Below are positions 9,801 through 18,680 of a stretch of 64,000 bases of DNA, one piece after another (within the stretch, counting starts at the first letter, position 1; each line of letters begins with the position of its first letter). Both the position numbers and the translations under genes were made by a program. Below the pieces are notes generated by a model. That model made no database searches, was not told the origin of the DNA, and saw only the letters and a program-made list of their open reading frames with translations. This stretch comes from Candidatus Micrarchaeota archaeon (GTDB taxonomy: Archaea > Micrarchaeota > Micrarchaeia > Micrarchaeales > Micrarchaeaceae), in NCBI GenBank assembly GCA_028866575.1, contig JAGWHU010000006.1, forward strand, positions 1-64,000, read 5' to 3'.

Positions 9801-12779
9801 ACTGTATTGTCTACAACACTTCCAGCAACTGGAACCTACGGATACAATTGGCAGTGGCTGGTATGGCCAGAGAACGTAGTGGGATATTACGGCTATGTTC
9901 CTGCGAACCAGGTCTTTGGGTCAAACGTTGTATGCGCAGTCCCTAGCGGGTCTACAGGTGCAACAGGCATCATGGTCAACGGAGTACTCACGTGCAAGTT
10001 CACCACATCGAACAGCACGGTAGGTTCAACCCCTGTGGGGCTGTATTCATTCAGATTGCAGGTGACTGACAGCGCAACCACTAACGAAGTGACTAACACA
10101 TCAATATCAACGATTACAGTTAACAGGCAGGCTATGCCTACAGTGGGCCTGCCTACAAACACGCTCATGGACCAGGGACAGGCAACAGTGATAAGCAGCA
10201 CCATGCAGCACAACGGGACGTATGCAGGATCATTCCCGTATTCGTACCAGTGGCTCTATGAGTACAACGGCATAGGCGGCTACACTGCTGCGCCTTCGTC
10301 CATATGCGCAACACCCTCTGGCAGTGGCCTATTGGCAAGCGGGGCAGTCTCATGCGTATTCAGCACGAACGCGATGACAGCAACAGGAAGCTACAACTTC
10401 GAATTGCAGCTGACTGACAGTGCAACAACCCAATTCACCAACGTTTCTGCACCTACTGCAACAATAGGGCTGAATGTCATTCCCGGCACGCATCTTCTGG
10501 TGTCATATCCAACTCAGATAGAGGCAAGCACAATCGATTCTGCCTCAGCCACAAGCACATCCAACATGCTTTCCGTATCAACCTCAAATACCTTGGTCGG
10601 ATCGCCGCTTTACATATGTGCAGGCGCCGCAGGCAATAACGGGCTCATAAGCACTTCATGGGTTCCTGACGCAAACGATGCTGCCACATTCGGCTCAACA
10701 TATCCTGGAGTATCATCCATTGGTCATCAAACTGGCAGCACATGCAGCTTCAGCACGGCCTCTACAGGTCCGGATCTTGCCGGTGCAGTTATCGGCCTAA
10801 GCAACCCAGGTCCGTATCAATTATACACGAGCGCGTCCCCATCTGGAACTAATACACAAACGCTAGACTACCATGTTACAAACACCCTGGGCTCATCCGT
10901 AGTCATAGCGGTAGGGTGCGGTTGGTACGGTTGCGGCGCCAATCCTGACGGCGGGAACATAATCATACCCAATGGCTGCACAATCATACAGAACGTAACT
11001 GGCGCTGATACCTATGAAACTGCGTTCCTTGCTCTGTGCACATCACAGAGCCCCGGCAACTATGCGGTTACTGCGAATCTGGATCTTGCAGGCGCAGCAT
11101 CATTGGCGGCATATGTATTCAACGCCCCGATAACTGATAATGTCGTAGCCACGAACACGATAGTCCTTACAAACTCTATAATGTACGGGAACAGCGCAGT
11201 CACGAACGCACTGACGCTCAACGGAACTGGTCCGTTCAGCTTTGCGTGGCTCATAAACGGCGCAAACGCGTTGAATGCAACGATAAACACGATAAGCTCT
11301 TCCAACACCATGGCGCTGCCTGCAGTTGGCAACTACCTGGTAGATGTCAGTGCACTGGACCTTGGCACGACAACGCACGATCCGGTTGCAACATCAAGCA
11401 ACACGATTATCGTGTACAGGAACACGACACTAAGTGCGACAGTCACATACTGCACGACACCACCGCCAGGGGGCGGCCGTACAACGTGCTCCAACACAAA
11501 CCCCGGCACTGTCGGCTATTACGACACTGAAACGATAACCTTCAACGGAACCAAGACAATCGGCAACCAGAGCAGCTGGATACTTGAGGTTACCGGACCA
11601 GCGCAGAACTTCCCGTTCACATCCAATGTATTCTACGCGAATTCGGTGATTACGGTGCAGATAGGCCAGGGATACCCTGGCCTGTACACGTTCAAGTTCA
11701 TGAATGGCAACGCTAACTACACCAACTTCACCACTACCTCAACGCTGGTCAAGGGATCCACTACAGGATCAGGCCCCACAACAGGAGGCAGCAGCTCCGG
11801 TAGTGGAAGCGGATCAGGCGGAGGCGGAGGAGGCAGCCCTGGAGGAGGCGGCGGAGCTCCATCAGGAGGCGGCGGAGGCAGCTCCTTCAAGCCTGTGGTT
11901 ACAACGATGACCAACGGCTTCAACGTTGCCAACGTGTCGCAGCTCGCAACGTTCAACCTTACGCTGTGCGGAACAAGGCTTAACGTTACCGAGAACTTCA
12001 TAACACCGACAACTGCGGGAATAACGGTAAACGGCAACAAGTACACCCTTTCGATAGGCCAGTCCGATCAGATAATCGGCCTCTCATCGGGATGCAACGT
12101 TGAGCTTAAGAACATAACATACATACCGATACTTCAGACGGCTTCGTTCCAGTTCTTCCAGAACACGCCGATATTGCTTAACAACGCAACGAACTCGTCC
12201 AACACGATAGGCCAGTTCAATGTCACGTTCGCAATATCCTCTACCGGAATATTCGGGGTAAGCGCAGGCAACTACACCACATTCGTCACCATAACAAACG
12301 TGACAACAGCGACGCCCAACGCGCCTTCCGGACTTGACAAGCTGTACGTGTTCAACATATCTGTAAGCAACTCGCTCAACGTGACGAGCCTGCAGCTGGA
12401 AACGACATACAACTGCACCCTGAGCAATGTGCAGCCGTACATACTCAAGAACGGAACCTGGGAGGCGATAACTCCATTCTCCATATCCAATTCAACAGGA
12501 GGGTGCGCAATCAGGTTCACTATACCTGCGGATCCCATAGTTGCGCTGATGCAGCAGACTCAGCAGCAGCCGCAGCTGAGGCCTACAGTCGCAACAACCA
12601 CGATTCAGCAGGCAGTGGTGCAGGGCCCAGGCGCACAATCAGGCCCGTCCAAGTCGTCAAAGGGTGCGATGGCCGCGGTGGTCGTGTTCATCGGCGTAGT
12701 CGGCCTTGCTGCAGGAATTGTGGCGATGTCGCGCGGCAGGAGGCGCAGGAAATTCGGCAAGGGAAGGAGATTCAGGTAA
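6867..12779 (+). CDS. Giant cell-surface protein with tandem Ig-like/PKD-like repeats
   Basis: About 1970 residues. N-terminal signal segment (YLLIIALGALFLVGFSHVTNA), then a secreted region rich in N-x-S/T sequons. At least nine repeats of about 95-130 residues share a core like TNTxxDxGQxTVISxT followed by YxYQWLV and a TDSATT-type end; cores begin near bases 7520, 7850, 8135, 8437, 8792, 9132, 9441, 9780 and 10165. A long Gly/Ser/Pro hinge (bases about 11760-11890) leads to a C-terminal module ending in PADPIVAL. One transmembrane helix and a basic RRRRKFGKGRR tail follow. I start at ATG 6867 after GGGGGT. Likely S-layer-like or adhesive; ligand unknown. Confidence 0.8.
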   Translation: MNSVRSYLLIIALGALFLVGFSHVTNALTAQLQACAGSTSCTNFVSTNSTASWYIDQGQAISFKGIATGGSNGCYGNATENYEQWSSCPPTGVYYNIGKYFFTYTIGGPLSYPSAYCPGGTYYYNAFWGSPSVSGNPNIPWSDSPMPVFYANKDGNTGISFTAGYGGSLVSCYTTKPGEITPVSFDVFDASNPVGDEYVSYNVIINPTLTAPTLTVSNSVVDVGTPISFDVSNWMNGTSPYKVEIAQTQPTGTDSCGSLAGASFSTTQSTNALVTYSVPGSQINTPGTYYFCATVTDNSLSPESNTSTPVKLVVNPPLSASLNVTSSVTMDAGQTITLVATPSGGSGNYIYSWQQGSSTDCPGFAGQNPGDSNTFVYSPTSQSSSVCGIEVNVNDGFNTVQESTGSITINKVLSAPTVSPSPVNMDNGQTMTLSSNTQGGTGSYGLYLWGSSCTGVSLSTVSTPALTFTPTGTGACTAEIEVNDTGTSTGVGLFPLQESNTSALDSITINTVLTAPSQPTVTNTIMDQGEDTIITATLPSSGTPPYTYNWMVSTNGGGSFSPATAQCGATASGTALADEQVSCTFKTNTLTAPLGGYYFELKINDSTTAGATPPEVNTSPRSTLITLNQPLKQPSTPTASNSVIDQGQTTVISTSIPNPELGSGGYSYQWVYSLNGGANMIAPVSLCIVNSSASVSQGAALKCVFNTNVLSQDGVYEFSLKLNDTVATTPTSILTSPVQVNLYKLPKITIAPSNTLTDSLQTETYTISATNGAGPFDVELFNITGSKNQNANVMVASGGTNEVSFTVASPVNGNSFTFNAIATDKGTISTPFVFSSSPNTIFVNKTLTQASTPTATNTLVDKGQITVIASTLPATGTYPYSYQWLVSYNGGSYAAASSTECATPSGASQPKLTSESCIFSTNQLTQTGYYDFELQITDSASTAASTTSAPVTVHVNSTLTASSSPLSVTNTVIDQGQTTVLSTTLPATGTYGYNWQWLVWPENVVGYYGYVPANQVFGSNVVCAVPSGSTGATGIMVNGVLTCKFTTSNSTVGSTPVGLYSFRLQVTDSATTNEVTNTSISTITVNRQAMPTVGLPTNTLMDQGQATVISSTMQHNGTYAGSFPYSYQWLYEYNGIGGYTAAPSSICATPSGSGLLASGAVSCVFSTNAMTATGSYNFELQLTDSATTQFTNVSAPTATIGLNVIPGTHLLVSYPTQIEASTIDSASATSTSNMLSVSTSNTLVGSPLYICAGAAGNNGLISTSWVPDANDAATFGSTYPGVSSIGHQTGSTCSFSTASTGPDLAGAVIGLSNPGPYQLYTSASPSGTNTQTLDYHVTNTLGSSVVIAVGCGWYGCGANPDGGNIIIPNGCTIIQNVTGADTYETAFLALCTSQSPGNYAVTANLDLAGAASLAAYVFNAPITDNVVATNTIVLTNSIMYGNSAVTNALTLNGTGPFSFAWLINGANALNATINTISSSNTMALPAVGNYLVDVSALDLGTTTHDPVATSSNTIIVYRNTTLSATVTYCTTPPPGGGRTTCSNTNPGTVGYYDTETITFNGTKTIGNQSSWILEVTGPAQNFPFTSNVFYANSVITVQIGQGYPGLYTFKFMNGNANYTNFTTTSTLVKGSTTGSGPTTGGSSSGSGSGSGGGGGGSPGGGGGAPSGGGGGSSFKPVVTTMTNGFNVANVSQLATFNLTLCGTRLNVTENFITPTTAGITVNGNKYTLSIGQSDQIIGLSSGCNVELKNITYIPILQTASFQFFQNTPILLNNATNSSNTIGQFNVTFAISSTGIFGVSAGNYTTFVTITNVTTATPNAPSGLDKLYVFNISVSNSLNVTSLQLETTYNCTLSNVQPYILKNGTWEAITPFSISNSTGGCAIRFTIPADPIVALMQQTQQQPQLRPTVATTTIQQAVVQGPGAQSGPSKSSKGAMAAVVVFIGVVGLAAGIVAMSRGRRRRKFGKGRRFR

Positions 12780-12790
12780 ATGATGACAAA

Positions 12791-12826
12791 GGGATTTGAT
12801 CTTCAAATCCCTGCTTTTTCTTGTTT
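12791..12826 (+). terminator. Intrinsic-type terminator after the first giant surface gene
   Basis: GGGATTTGA (12791-12799), a 3-nt loop and TCAAATCCC (12803-12811) form a 9-bp perfect stem, followed by the T-rich TGCTTTTTCTTGTTT. The second surface gene therefore has its own promoter rather than reading through. Confidence 0.75.
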
Positions 12827-12875
12827 GGCTTCAGGAACTTATTTCGGGATAAAAAAAAACGCTATCCGAACGTAT

Positions 12876-12888
12876 AGCTTTTTATATG
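12876..12888 (+). promoter_or_regulatory. Promoter block shared by the two giant surface genes (copy 2)
   Basis: AGCTTTTTATATG, identical to 6810-6822, includes the TATA element of the second giant gene. The surrounding leader is about 60 nt and ends in CCGGGGT before the start codon. Confidence 0.5.
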
Positions 12889-12949
12889 TTTACAGGTTTC
12901 TAGTATTATATTGCAACTACTGCAGTACCAATAATTGCAAACCCGGGGT

Positions 12950-15900
12950 ATGATGAAAGCCAACCGAATCGCGCTAGCAATCCTGACAATGGCCGTATTT
13001 GTCCTTTCTTCCGCGATTCCTGTCCAGGCGCATTCTAATCCTACTGCCTTGGCATACAATCCGGCAACAAATACCCTGTACGTGGCGGATGGCTCATCAG
13101 GCAGCGTAAGCGTGGTCAACTGGGTTACCAATACGGTGACCAACATAATAATCGTCGGTCCTTCCCCATCATCGATAGCGATAAACCCCTCAAACACACT
13201 TGCATACGTTGCAAACGGCGGCACAAACACCATATCCGTAGTCTCGCTTGCGACCAACACCGTTGTCAATACGATAAACAACGCCTACAAACCCAGGGCG
13301 ATAGCAATAAGTCCCGACGGAACCCTTGCATACGTGACTGAAACTGGCAACGATGTAGTCAGCGTGGTTAACCTAGCATCAAACAGCATTGTAAACTCCA
13401 TATCATTGGGATATGCGTGCTCCGGCATGACAATAGGCGGGATAGCCTTCCTTCCCTCAGGGGCCGAGGCGCTCACAGTTGCGAGCTGCGGCAACGGAAG
13501 CGGATCCGCAAACGCGATGCTAATAGACGTTGCATCAAACACCGTGACCAACACGATAGCATTGCATTCAAACGACAACCCCTATGGCGTATCAATCAAT
13601 CCAGCCGGAACAATTGCATACATCGCCGTTGCGTACAATGACGGATTTGACGTGATAAACATACCTGCAAACCATCTTTATACCAATACTAACACGGGTC
13701 CCTGGCCGCAGGCAATAGCATTCAACCCGAGCGGCACATTGGCTTACGAGTTGGCAAGCACATTGACTTCCGGAGCCGGAAACGTTGAGGTCATAAACGC
13801 TGCGACCAACAGCGTCATAAATACGATTGGCGTAGGCACGCAGAGCAGCGGCGATACAGTTCCAGGAAGTTTGGCATTCACTCCGGACAACCTGTTCGGC
13901 TTCGCTACAAACTTCGGCGACGGCAGTGTCAGCGTGGTAAACGTCATGTCCAACAGCATAGTCAATACGATCTTCATACCAAAAGGCACGATAAGCGACG
14001 CGATATCAATCAACCCGCAGACGCCTATACTGCAGGCAGGCAGCAGCTTCACGGTCACGCATTCAACCTCTGGGGGACTGCAGCCTTATACGTATGGCTG
14101 GTTCCTCGGAAATGTTGTAGGCGGCTTCGACCAGCTGCAGTTCTCCCTTGTAGCTCCGTTCCGCATGCCCACTCCGCCGCCGCCCAACACGCTGCCCACG
14201 CCGATGCTCTACTACCAGAATCCCGGCAACACTATGACAATAACGCCGTACATATGGAACGGCGTGGCATTCAACGCCGTGCAAACTGCAAACGCGCTTG
14301 CCATAGTGGGAGGGAACGAGTCGAGGCTTCCTGCATTTCTCCCGAACCTGTTTACCGTAACGAGCATGCTTGCGAACACATTCACCATAAGGCTTCCTGG
14401 CGGTGCGATTGCCCCTGTCCAGAACCCGTCATCCCAGCTCATCTATGACCTTGACACATATTCGCTAGTGCAGACCAACACCCTTAACGTGAACACCGTG
14501 CTGAACTCCAACAGCCCCGTAATCGTGAACGCGATAGCAAACGGCGTCGTAGGCCTTAACGTCACGCTCACCAACCTTGGCATAAGCGGCAAGTACGTAA
14601 GCGCAAACACACCTCCCATGGGCATATCCGTTACCGGATGGTCCTCCAGCGGCGGCTCAGCATATCTTGTGCATGTGTTCTTCACTGCAAACTCCCTGCC
14701 AAGTGCCCACAATACTATACGTTTGCAGATGCAGGGCGGCGGAGGCTTCAACCCATTGCTCTACAATGTCACCAGCATATCCGTATTCGGACCGCTGCCG
14801 CCAGCGCCCGGCGTGGAGGTGCAGATATACGATTCGGTGAACCAGCCTGCACCTTCCAACACCGCAAACGACCTGCTGCTTGCCACGTACTCATACAACG
14901 GGCCCACTCTGATATACAATACTACGCAGCCCTTCTTCGGCGACATTCCCGGTACTGGCAATGTAGTTTACTACCTAGGCGAGAACGACATACCCGTCAA
15001 TTTCGTGCTCACCTCAAACTCCTCTCTTTCAGGCAACATCCCTACTAACTCCGTGCCGTATTTCACATACAACGTACCGGAGATAACAAGCGTGCCTACC
15101 AACGTGCCAAACACGTACATGCTGGTTAACCTCACGAACCAGACTATGTTCGGGGCGATGCCGGTATACAGCTTCGTGAAGTCGATGTCCAGGTCCAACC
15201 CTGTATTCAACCTTGTATATGTGAACTCATCCGGTACAGGAATAAGGGAGATGTCAAGCAACGTGACCCTCCGCGGCAGCGGGATAGGCCCGATAAACCC
15301 CATGCTCATATCCTATTACATGGCGACTAACGTCGTGGCGTATAATTCAATCCCGTTCAGCACATCTAACTCGTACGTATTCAACTCCAACATACTCAAA
15401 GTGGGACCCAACCTCATAAAGATGCAGATATCGGACAGCGTGCCGCGCACAAAGACGGTATATGCTGGAGGGGTCATATTCCCGCAACTGCAGCCGGCGC
15501 AGGAAAGCATAACCAACAGCTCAATCAAGGTCGGCGGTACGACATTCATAACTATAACGATGAAGGGAGGCCAGCCGCCGTTCACAGGCTACTGGAGCAT
15601 GTTCCCGCCCAGCGTATCCAGCATTCAGGGCAACACCTTCATGCTTACGCTTCCGACAAACCAGATAACCCTTCTCGTGAACGTCACATCATCCAATACA
15701 ATACTGCTTACGCCGACATTGGGCACCAACACAACCGTAGGCGGCGGAAGGAACAACTCGATGCTGCTCTACATACTCAACCATGACGCATACCTGCAGT
15801 TCCCGTCCTTCGGGGGCTCAAGCCAGCCGCCGCTGCTCATGGCGTCGGGCCTGGCCAACAGCACCATATACGGGCTGTGGAGCGCGAACAGCACAGTCAA

Positions 15901-16942
15901 CAACAGCGACCCGGGGGAGCAGTTCTCTATAAAATCAAACACCACTGTAACCACTACGATACCGTATAGTGGATCATCCACTACCGGCGGAGCGGTTTCC
16001 GGAGGCGGAGGGGGCGGCCCCGGCGGAGGCGGCAGCACATCTAAGCCCGTGGTAACAAAGACCGGCAGCGGATACAATGTGACCAACATCGCAAAGCTTG
16101 ACTCCTTCAACTTTACACTCAACGGCGTCATATTCAACGTAACGGACAACTACATAAACCCGAATTCAACAGGCATAACCGTAAACGGCAACACCTATCT
16201 GCTGCAGCTCAACGATACCGTAAGCCTTGGCGGCTCTGCGGCCAAATACTATGCAAGGCTGTTCAGCGTGCTCTATGTACCCATACAGCACGCAGTAGGG
16301 ATATTGTTCTATTCCAATTCTACCAATTCGTCCCCAGCGACATCGGGATCGTCAAGGCTGGTAAGCCTCAACGGATCGATAATGTTCAACGGAAGCGCAA
16401 ACCTCTCGGAGCATTCGCCTCTATACATAAACTTCACCTCATCAGGCCTGCTCCTGCAGGTGCGCTCAGGCTCATCTTCAAACTTCAGCGCCAACATAAT
16501 GATAACGAACGTGACCAACTCATCATCGCTTCCAGTGCTTGCAGGGAAGGAGCGCCTGCTCGCCCTCAACATAAGCGTAGCGCCTCCGGAGAACGTGACG
16601 CTAAACCTTACTGTTAAGTACAACTGCAGCATAGGCTCAAGCTACATAGCCCCCTACATCGTCTCAAACAGCATCTGGGAGCCGATAAACTCATTTACTG
16701 TCGATTCAAGCGCGTGCAGCATGTCCTTCTCACTGCCGGCCGATCCTGTTGTTGCCCTCTATTCGTCGCAGCATGCGAATACCACAACAATTGCGGCTAC
16801 AACCGCATCCTCGCTGCCCAGCACCACTACGATACGGCAGGCACCGCAGCGCGGGAGCGGCCACGACATTGCCTATGCTGCGATAGCCGTTGTAATAATA
16901 CTGCTCGTGCTGATATATGCGTATTCAAGGCGGCGCAAGTGA
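12950..16942 (+). CDS. Giant cell-surface protein with YVTN-type beta-propeller
   Basis: About 1331 residues. Signal peptide (ILTMAVFVLSSAIPVQA), then about seven YVTN/Lvo-like blades (bases about 13050-13990) with repeats such as NTLYVADGSSGSVSVVN and NTLAYVANGGTNTISVV, predicting a seven-bladed extracellular propeller. An Ig-like and sequon-rich middle region follows, with a Gly-rich hinge (about 15985-16035) and a C-terminal module that parallels the upstream giant protein: GITVNGN, a W-E-x-I-x-x-F segment and PADPVVAL. It ends in one membrane helix and SRRRK. Start ATG 12950 or 12953 follows CCGGGGT. The shared C-terminal module suggests both proteins are anchored and assembled in the same way. 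Confidence 0.8.
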   Translation: MMKANRIALAILTMAVFVLSSAIPVQAHSNPTALAYNPATNTLYVADGSSGSVSVVNWVTNTVTNIIIVGPSPSSIAINPSNTLAYVANGGTNTISVVSLATNTVVNTINNAYKPRAIAISPDGTLAYVTETGNDVVSVVNLASNSIVNSISLGYACSGMTIGGIAFLPSGAEALTVASCGNGSGSANAMLIDVASNTVTNTIALHSNDNPYGVSINPAGTIAYIAVAYNDGFDVINIPANHLYTNTNTGPWPQAIAFNPSGTLAYELASTLTSGAGNVEVINAATNSVINTIGVGTQSSGDTVPGSLAFTPDNLFGFATNFGDGSVSVVNVMSNSIVNTIFIPKGTISDAISINPQTPILQAGSSFTVTHSTSGGLQPYTYGWFLGNVVGGFDQLQFSLVAPFRMPTPPPPNTLPTPMLYYQNPGNTMTITPYIWNGVAFNAVQTANALAIVGGNESRLPAFLPNLFTVTSMLANTFTIRLPGGAIAPVQNPSSQLIYDLDTYSLVQTNTLNVNTVLNSNSPVIVNAIANGVVGLNVTLTNLGISGKYVSANTPPMGISVTGWSSSGGSAYLVHVFFTANSLPSAHNTIRLQMQGGGGFNPLLYNVTSISVFGPLPPAPGVEVQIYDSVNQPAPSNTANDLLLATYSYNGPTLIYNTTQPFFGDIPGTGNVVYYLGENDIPVNFVLTSNSSLSGNIPTNSVPYFTYNVPEITSVPTNVPNTYMLVNLTNQTMFGAMPVYSFVKSMSRSNPVFNLVYVNSSGTGIREMSSNVTLRGSGIGPINPMLISYYMATNVVAYNSIPFSTSNSYVFNSNILKVGPNLIKMQISDSVPRTKTVYAGGVIFPQLQPAQESITNSSIKVGGTTFITITMKGGQPPFTGYWSMFPPSVSSIQGNTFMLTLPTNQITLLVNVTSSNTILLTPTLGTNTTVGGGRNNSMLLYILNHDAYLQFPSFGGSSQPPLLMASGLANSTIYGLWSANSTVNNSDPGEQFSIKSNTTVTTTIPYSGSSTTGGAVSGGGGGGPGGGGSTSKPVVTKTGSGYNVTNIAKLDSFNFTLNGVIFNVTDNYINPNSTGITVNGNTYLLQLNDTVSLGGSAAKYYARLFSVLYVPIQHAVGILFYSNSTNSSPATSGSSRLVSLNGSIMFNGSANLSEHSPLYINFTSSGLLLQVRSGSSSNFSANIMITNVTNSSSLPVLAGKERLLALNISVAPPENVTLNLTVKYNCSIGSSYIAPYIVSNSIWEPINSFTVDSSACSMSFSLPADPVVALYSSQHANTTTIAATTASSLPSTTTIRQAPQRGSGHDIAYAAIAVVIILLVLIYAYSRRRK

Positions 16943-17060
16943 CATTCTTGTGCCAACGCTTCCATAAAAAGCGCCGATACCTGACTGTATTCCATAAATG
17001 CCAATATACGCAAGATATTTAAAGTTTGTCAAGGATATATAACCAGAAGTAGGTGCTCAA

Positions 17061-17357
17061 ATGAGGATCAGTGAAATATACAGCATGGATGTATATGCGG
17101 ACAACGGCCAGTACCTCGGCGAGGTACAGGATGCGATAGTGGACCTGGAAAGGGGAGAGGTAAGCAGATTGCTAATGGAGCAGTGGAGGAACATAGACAA
17201 GGCTGAGATGAGGAAGTCACTGCAGAACAAGAGCGTGCTTTTCAAGAATGTCAGGAACATAGGGGACGTGGTGCTTGTTACGGCGCCGAACAGCGGCTCT
17301 GCGCAGCAGAACGAGAGCTCAAGCGCCGAGATGTCCGACCTGATGTCAAGGAGATAA
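17061..17357 (+). CDS. PRC-barrel domain protein
   Basis: A 98-residue protein matching the PRC-barrel fold: residues 1-75 read MRISEIYSMDVYADNGQYLG and continue with DAIVDLERGEVSRLL, the typical opening strands and turn. The tail is Ser/Gln rich. Archaeal one-domain PRC-barrel proteins are implicated in RNA handling or, in some lineages, in cell division (CdpB). This copy cannot be assigned to either from sequence. TATA (ATATTTAAAG, about 17016-17025) and a GGTG ribosome binding site precede ATG 17061. Confidence 0.8.
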   Translation: MRISEIYSMDVYADNGQYLGEVQDAIVDLERGEVSRLLMEQWRNIDKAEMRKSLQNKSVLFKNVRNIGDVVLVTAPNSGSAQQNESSSAEMSDLMSRR

Positions 17358-17386
17358 CTAGCTGTTGCTAGTTCTTCTTTTCTTTT
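17356..17386 (+). terminator. Hairpin terminator after the PRC-barrel gene
   Basis: AACTAGC (17356-17362), loop TGTT and GCTAGTT (17367-17373) form a 7-bp stem overlapping the stop codon, followed by CTTCTTTTCTTTT. Confidence 0.65.
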
Positions 17387-17454
17387 GCGGAAAGAAGCAG
17401 GTTGAAGTTTCACAGATGATTAATTTTGCCAAGAGCTAAATCTTAGGTGCTAGT

Positions 17455-17616
17455 ATGGGAAAGTTTCCAATAGCTGACGCGGAAATAACTAAAATATGGA
17501 TATGCAAGCGGTGCAAGGCCAGGAACCGCGCCGGCGCCGAAAAATGCAGGAAGTGCGGAAGCAAGTACCTCAGGCCGAAGAAGAAGACCATAAAGGCGAA
17601 GAAGGCAAGCGGTTGA
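17455..17616 (+). CDS. rpl40e: Ribosomal protein eL40
   Basis: A 53-residue basic protein of the large ribosomal subunit. The family's zinc ribbon is intact: Cys17-x2-Cys20 and Cys31-x2-Cys34, with the expected CKRCKARN and [14 protein letters not shown] surroundings. Archaeal eL40 stands alone, without the ubiquitin fusion seen in eukaryotes, as here. An AGGTG ribosome binding site lies 5 nt before the ATG. It heads a short plus-strand cluster with the winged-helix protein and a hypothetical protein. Confidence 0.93.
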   Translation: MGKFPIADAEITKIWICKRCKARNRAGAEKCRKCGSKYLRPKKKTIKAKKASG

Positions 17617-17634
17617 CGCTTATAGGTGAACACA

Positions 17635-17856
17635 ATGGAAGGTCTTACACCAATAGAGCAGGCAGTGCTATCTGCAATGAAGGAGCTTGGAGCCACTAAG
17701 GACAGCGTTATAAAGACCGCTGACGACATAACCAAGAAATCCAGCAGGCCGAAGGGGCTTGTGACGAACGCGCTCGTGGCGCTTGCGCAGAAGGGCGTTA
17801 TAAAGCGCGTCGCAAGGGAAAAGGCCGCAGGCTACTACATAGTCAAGGTGTCATGA
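17635..17856 (+). CDS. Small winged-helix DNA-binding-like protein
   Basis: A 73-residue protein with a full winged-helix pattern: an N-terminal helix (PIEQAVLSAMKELG), an HTH (IKTADDITKKSSRPKGLVTNALVAL) and a beta wing ending in KRVAREKAAGYYIV. This is a DNA- or RNA-binding fold. The start ATG 17635 has AGGTGA eight bases upstream; an in-frame GTG at 17626 is less likely. It lies between eL40 and a hypothetical gene with gaps of 18 and 1 nt, so they are co-transcribed. Target unknown. Confidence 0.7.
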   Translation: MEGLTPIEQAVLSAMKELGATKDSVIKTADDITKKSSRPKGLVTNALVALAQKGVIKRVAREKAAGYYIVKVS

Positions 17857-17857
17857 A

Positions 17858-18313
17858 TTGGACGAGGCAGAGGAGTATATAGACTTCATGGCAAAGTACA
17901 GGGACTGGATATCGATAAAGCGGCTCGGCATAAGGGAGAACACAAAACCCGAGGAGGTGGTGCACCACCTTGCTGCGATACGCTCCACGATAGACAGCAA
18001 GAGCTATCCGCTGCTGAAGGTAAACACCTCGATGCTAGACCAGTATGCAAGCAAGCTGTCCGCAAACTCAAGGAGGAGCTACAGCTCCCTCTCAAGCGCC
18101 ATAGCGGCGCTGGACAACCCCGAGACAAAAAAGGTGCTTGCAGAATCCTGCTCGAAGGAGCTTGCGCCAATTGCGGAGACATACCTGCTTGGCAGGCTCA
18201 TAACGGACATGGGCTTCGACACCAGCATAAACCAGAGGCTGATGTCCAAGATATATCCTGACCTGAAGCCGCCCAAGGCTCCCGGGAGGAAGGGCAAAAA
18301 GTCAGAGGAATAG
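17858..18313 (+). CDS. Hypothetical helical protein
   Basis: A 151-residue soluble, mostly helical protein. The proposed TTG start is one base after the previous stop; the first internal ATG is 17888. The C-terminus is a basic tail (PPKAPGRKGKKSEE). Its N-terminal phrase, RDWISIKRLGIRENTKPEEVVHHLAAIR, looks like a helical docking module, but I recognise no family. Its position behind eL40 and a DNA/RNA-binding protein hints at nucleic-acid association, which is only an inference. Confidence 0.6.
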   Translation: MDEAEEYIDFMAKYRDWISIKRLGIRENTKPEEVVHHLAAIRSTIDSKSYPLLKVNTSMLDQYASKLSANSRRSYSSLSSAIAALDNPETKKVLAESCSKELAPIAETYLLGRLITDMGFDTSINQRLMSKIYPDLKPPKAPGRKGKKSEE

Positions 18314-18358
18314 GCCCTAGCCTGGCATCGGGTCAGACCTGGTGCTGATTATCTGCAT

Positions 18359-18583
18359 CTAGTTCCTGTCAACTATCTTCCTTATCTCCATTACTATCTC
18401 CGCCGCGTCCTTTTCAGGTATTGCGAGTATGCTCTTCTCCAGATGCCCGAGATAGCTGCTCACTATGAAGTTGCTCCTGAGCTTGTACCTCCTCACTACC
18501 ATGTTCATAAGCGACAGAAGCTTCCTCTTGCTGTTCATTATTTTCTGCCTTGTCCTCATTTTATCATCTGTAGCATTATGCAA
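18359..18583 (-). CDS. Possible small helical protein
   Basis: A 74-codon frame (or 66 codons from the second ATG at 18559) encoding a strongly basic helical polypeptide (KMRTRQKIMNSKRKLLSLMNMVVRRYK) with a more acidic end. It fills an otherwise empty 367-base gap between convergent genes. AT-rich sequence lies upstream on its strand. Composition is protein-like, but there is no family match; it may be real. Confidence 0.35.
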   Translation of the reverse strand: MHNATDDKMRTRQKIMNSKRKLLSLMNMVVRRYKLRSNFIVSSYLGHLEKSILAIPEKDAAEIVMEIRKIVDRN

Positions 18584-18680
18584 CTCAAAATTATTAATTC
18601 TAGTGCGCTAATTCTTGTCGCGCCTTACAGGAACAGGCCCATGCCCCGTCGCATGCGTCAGCTGAAACAAGGATATGCCG

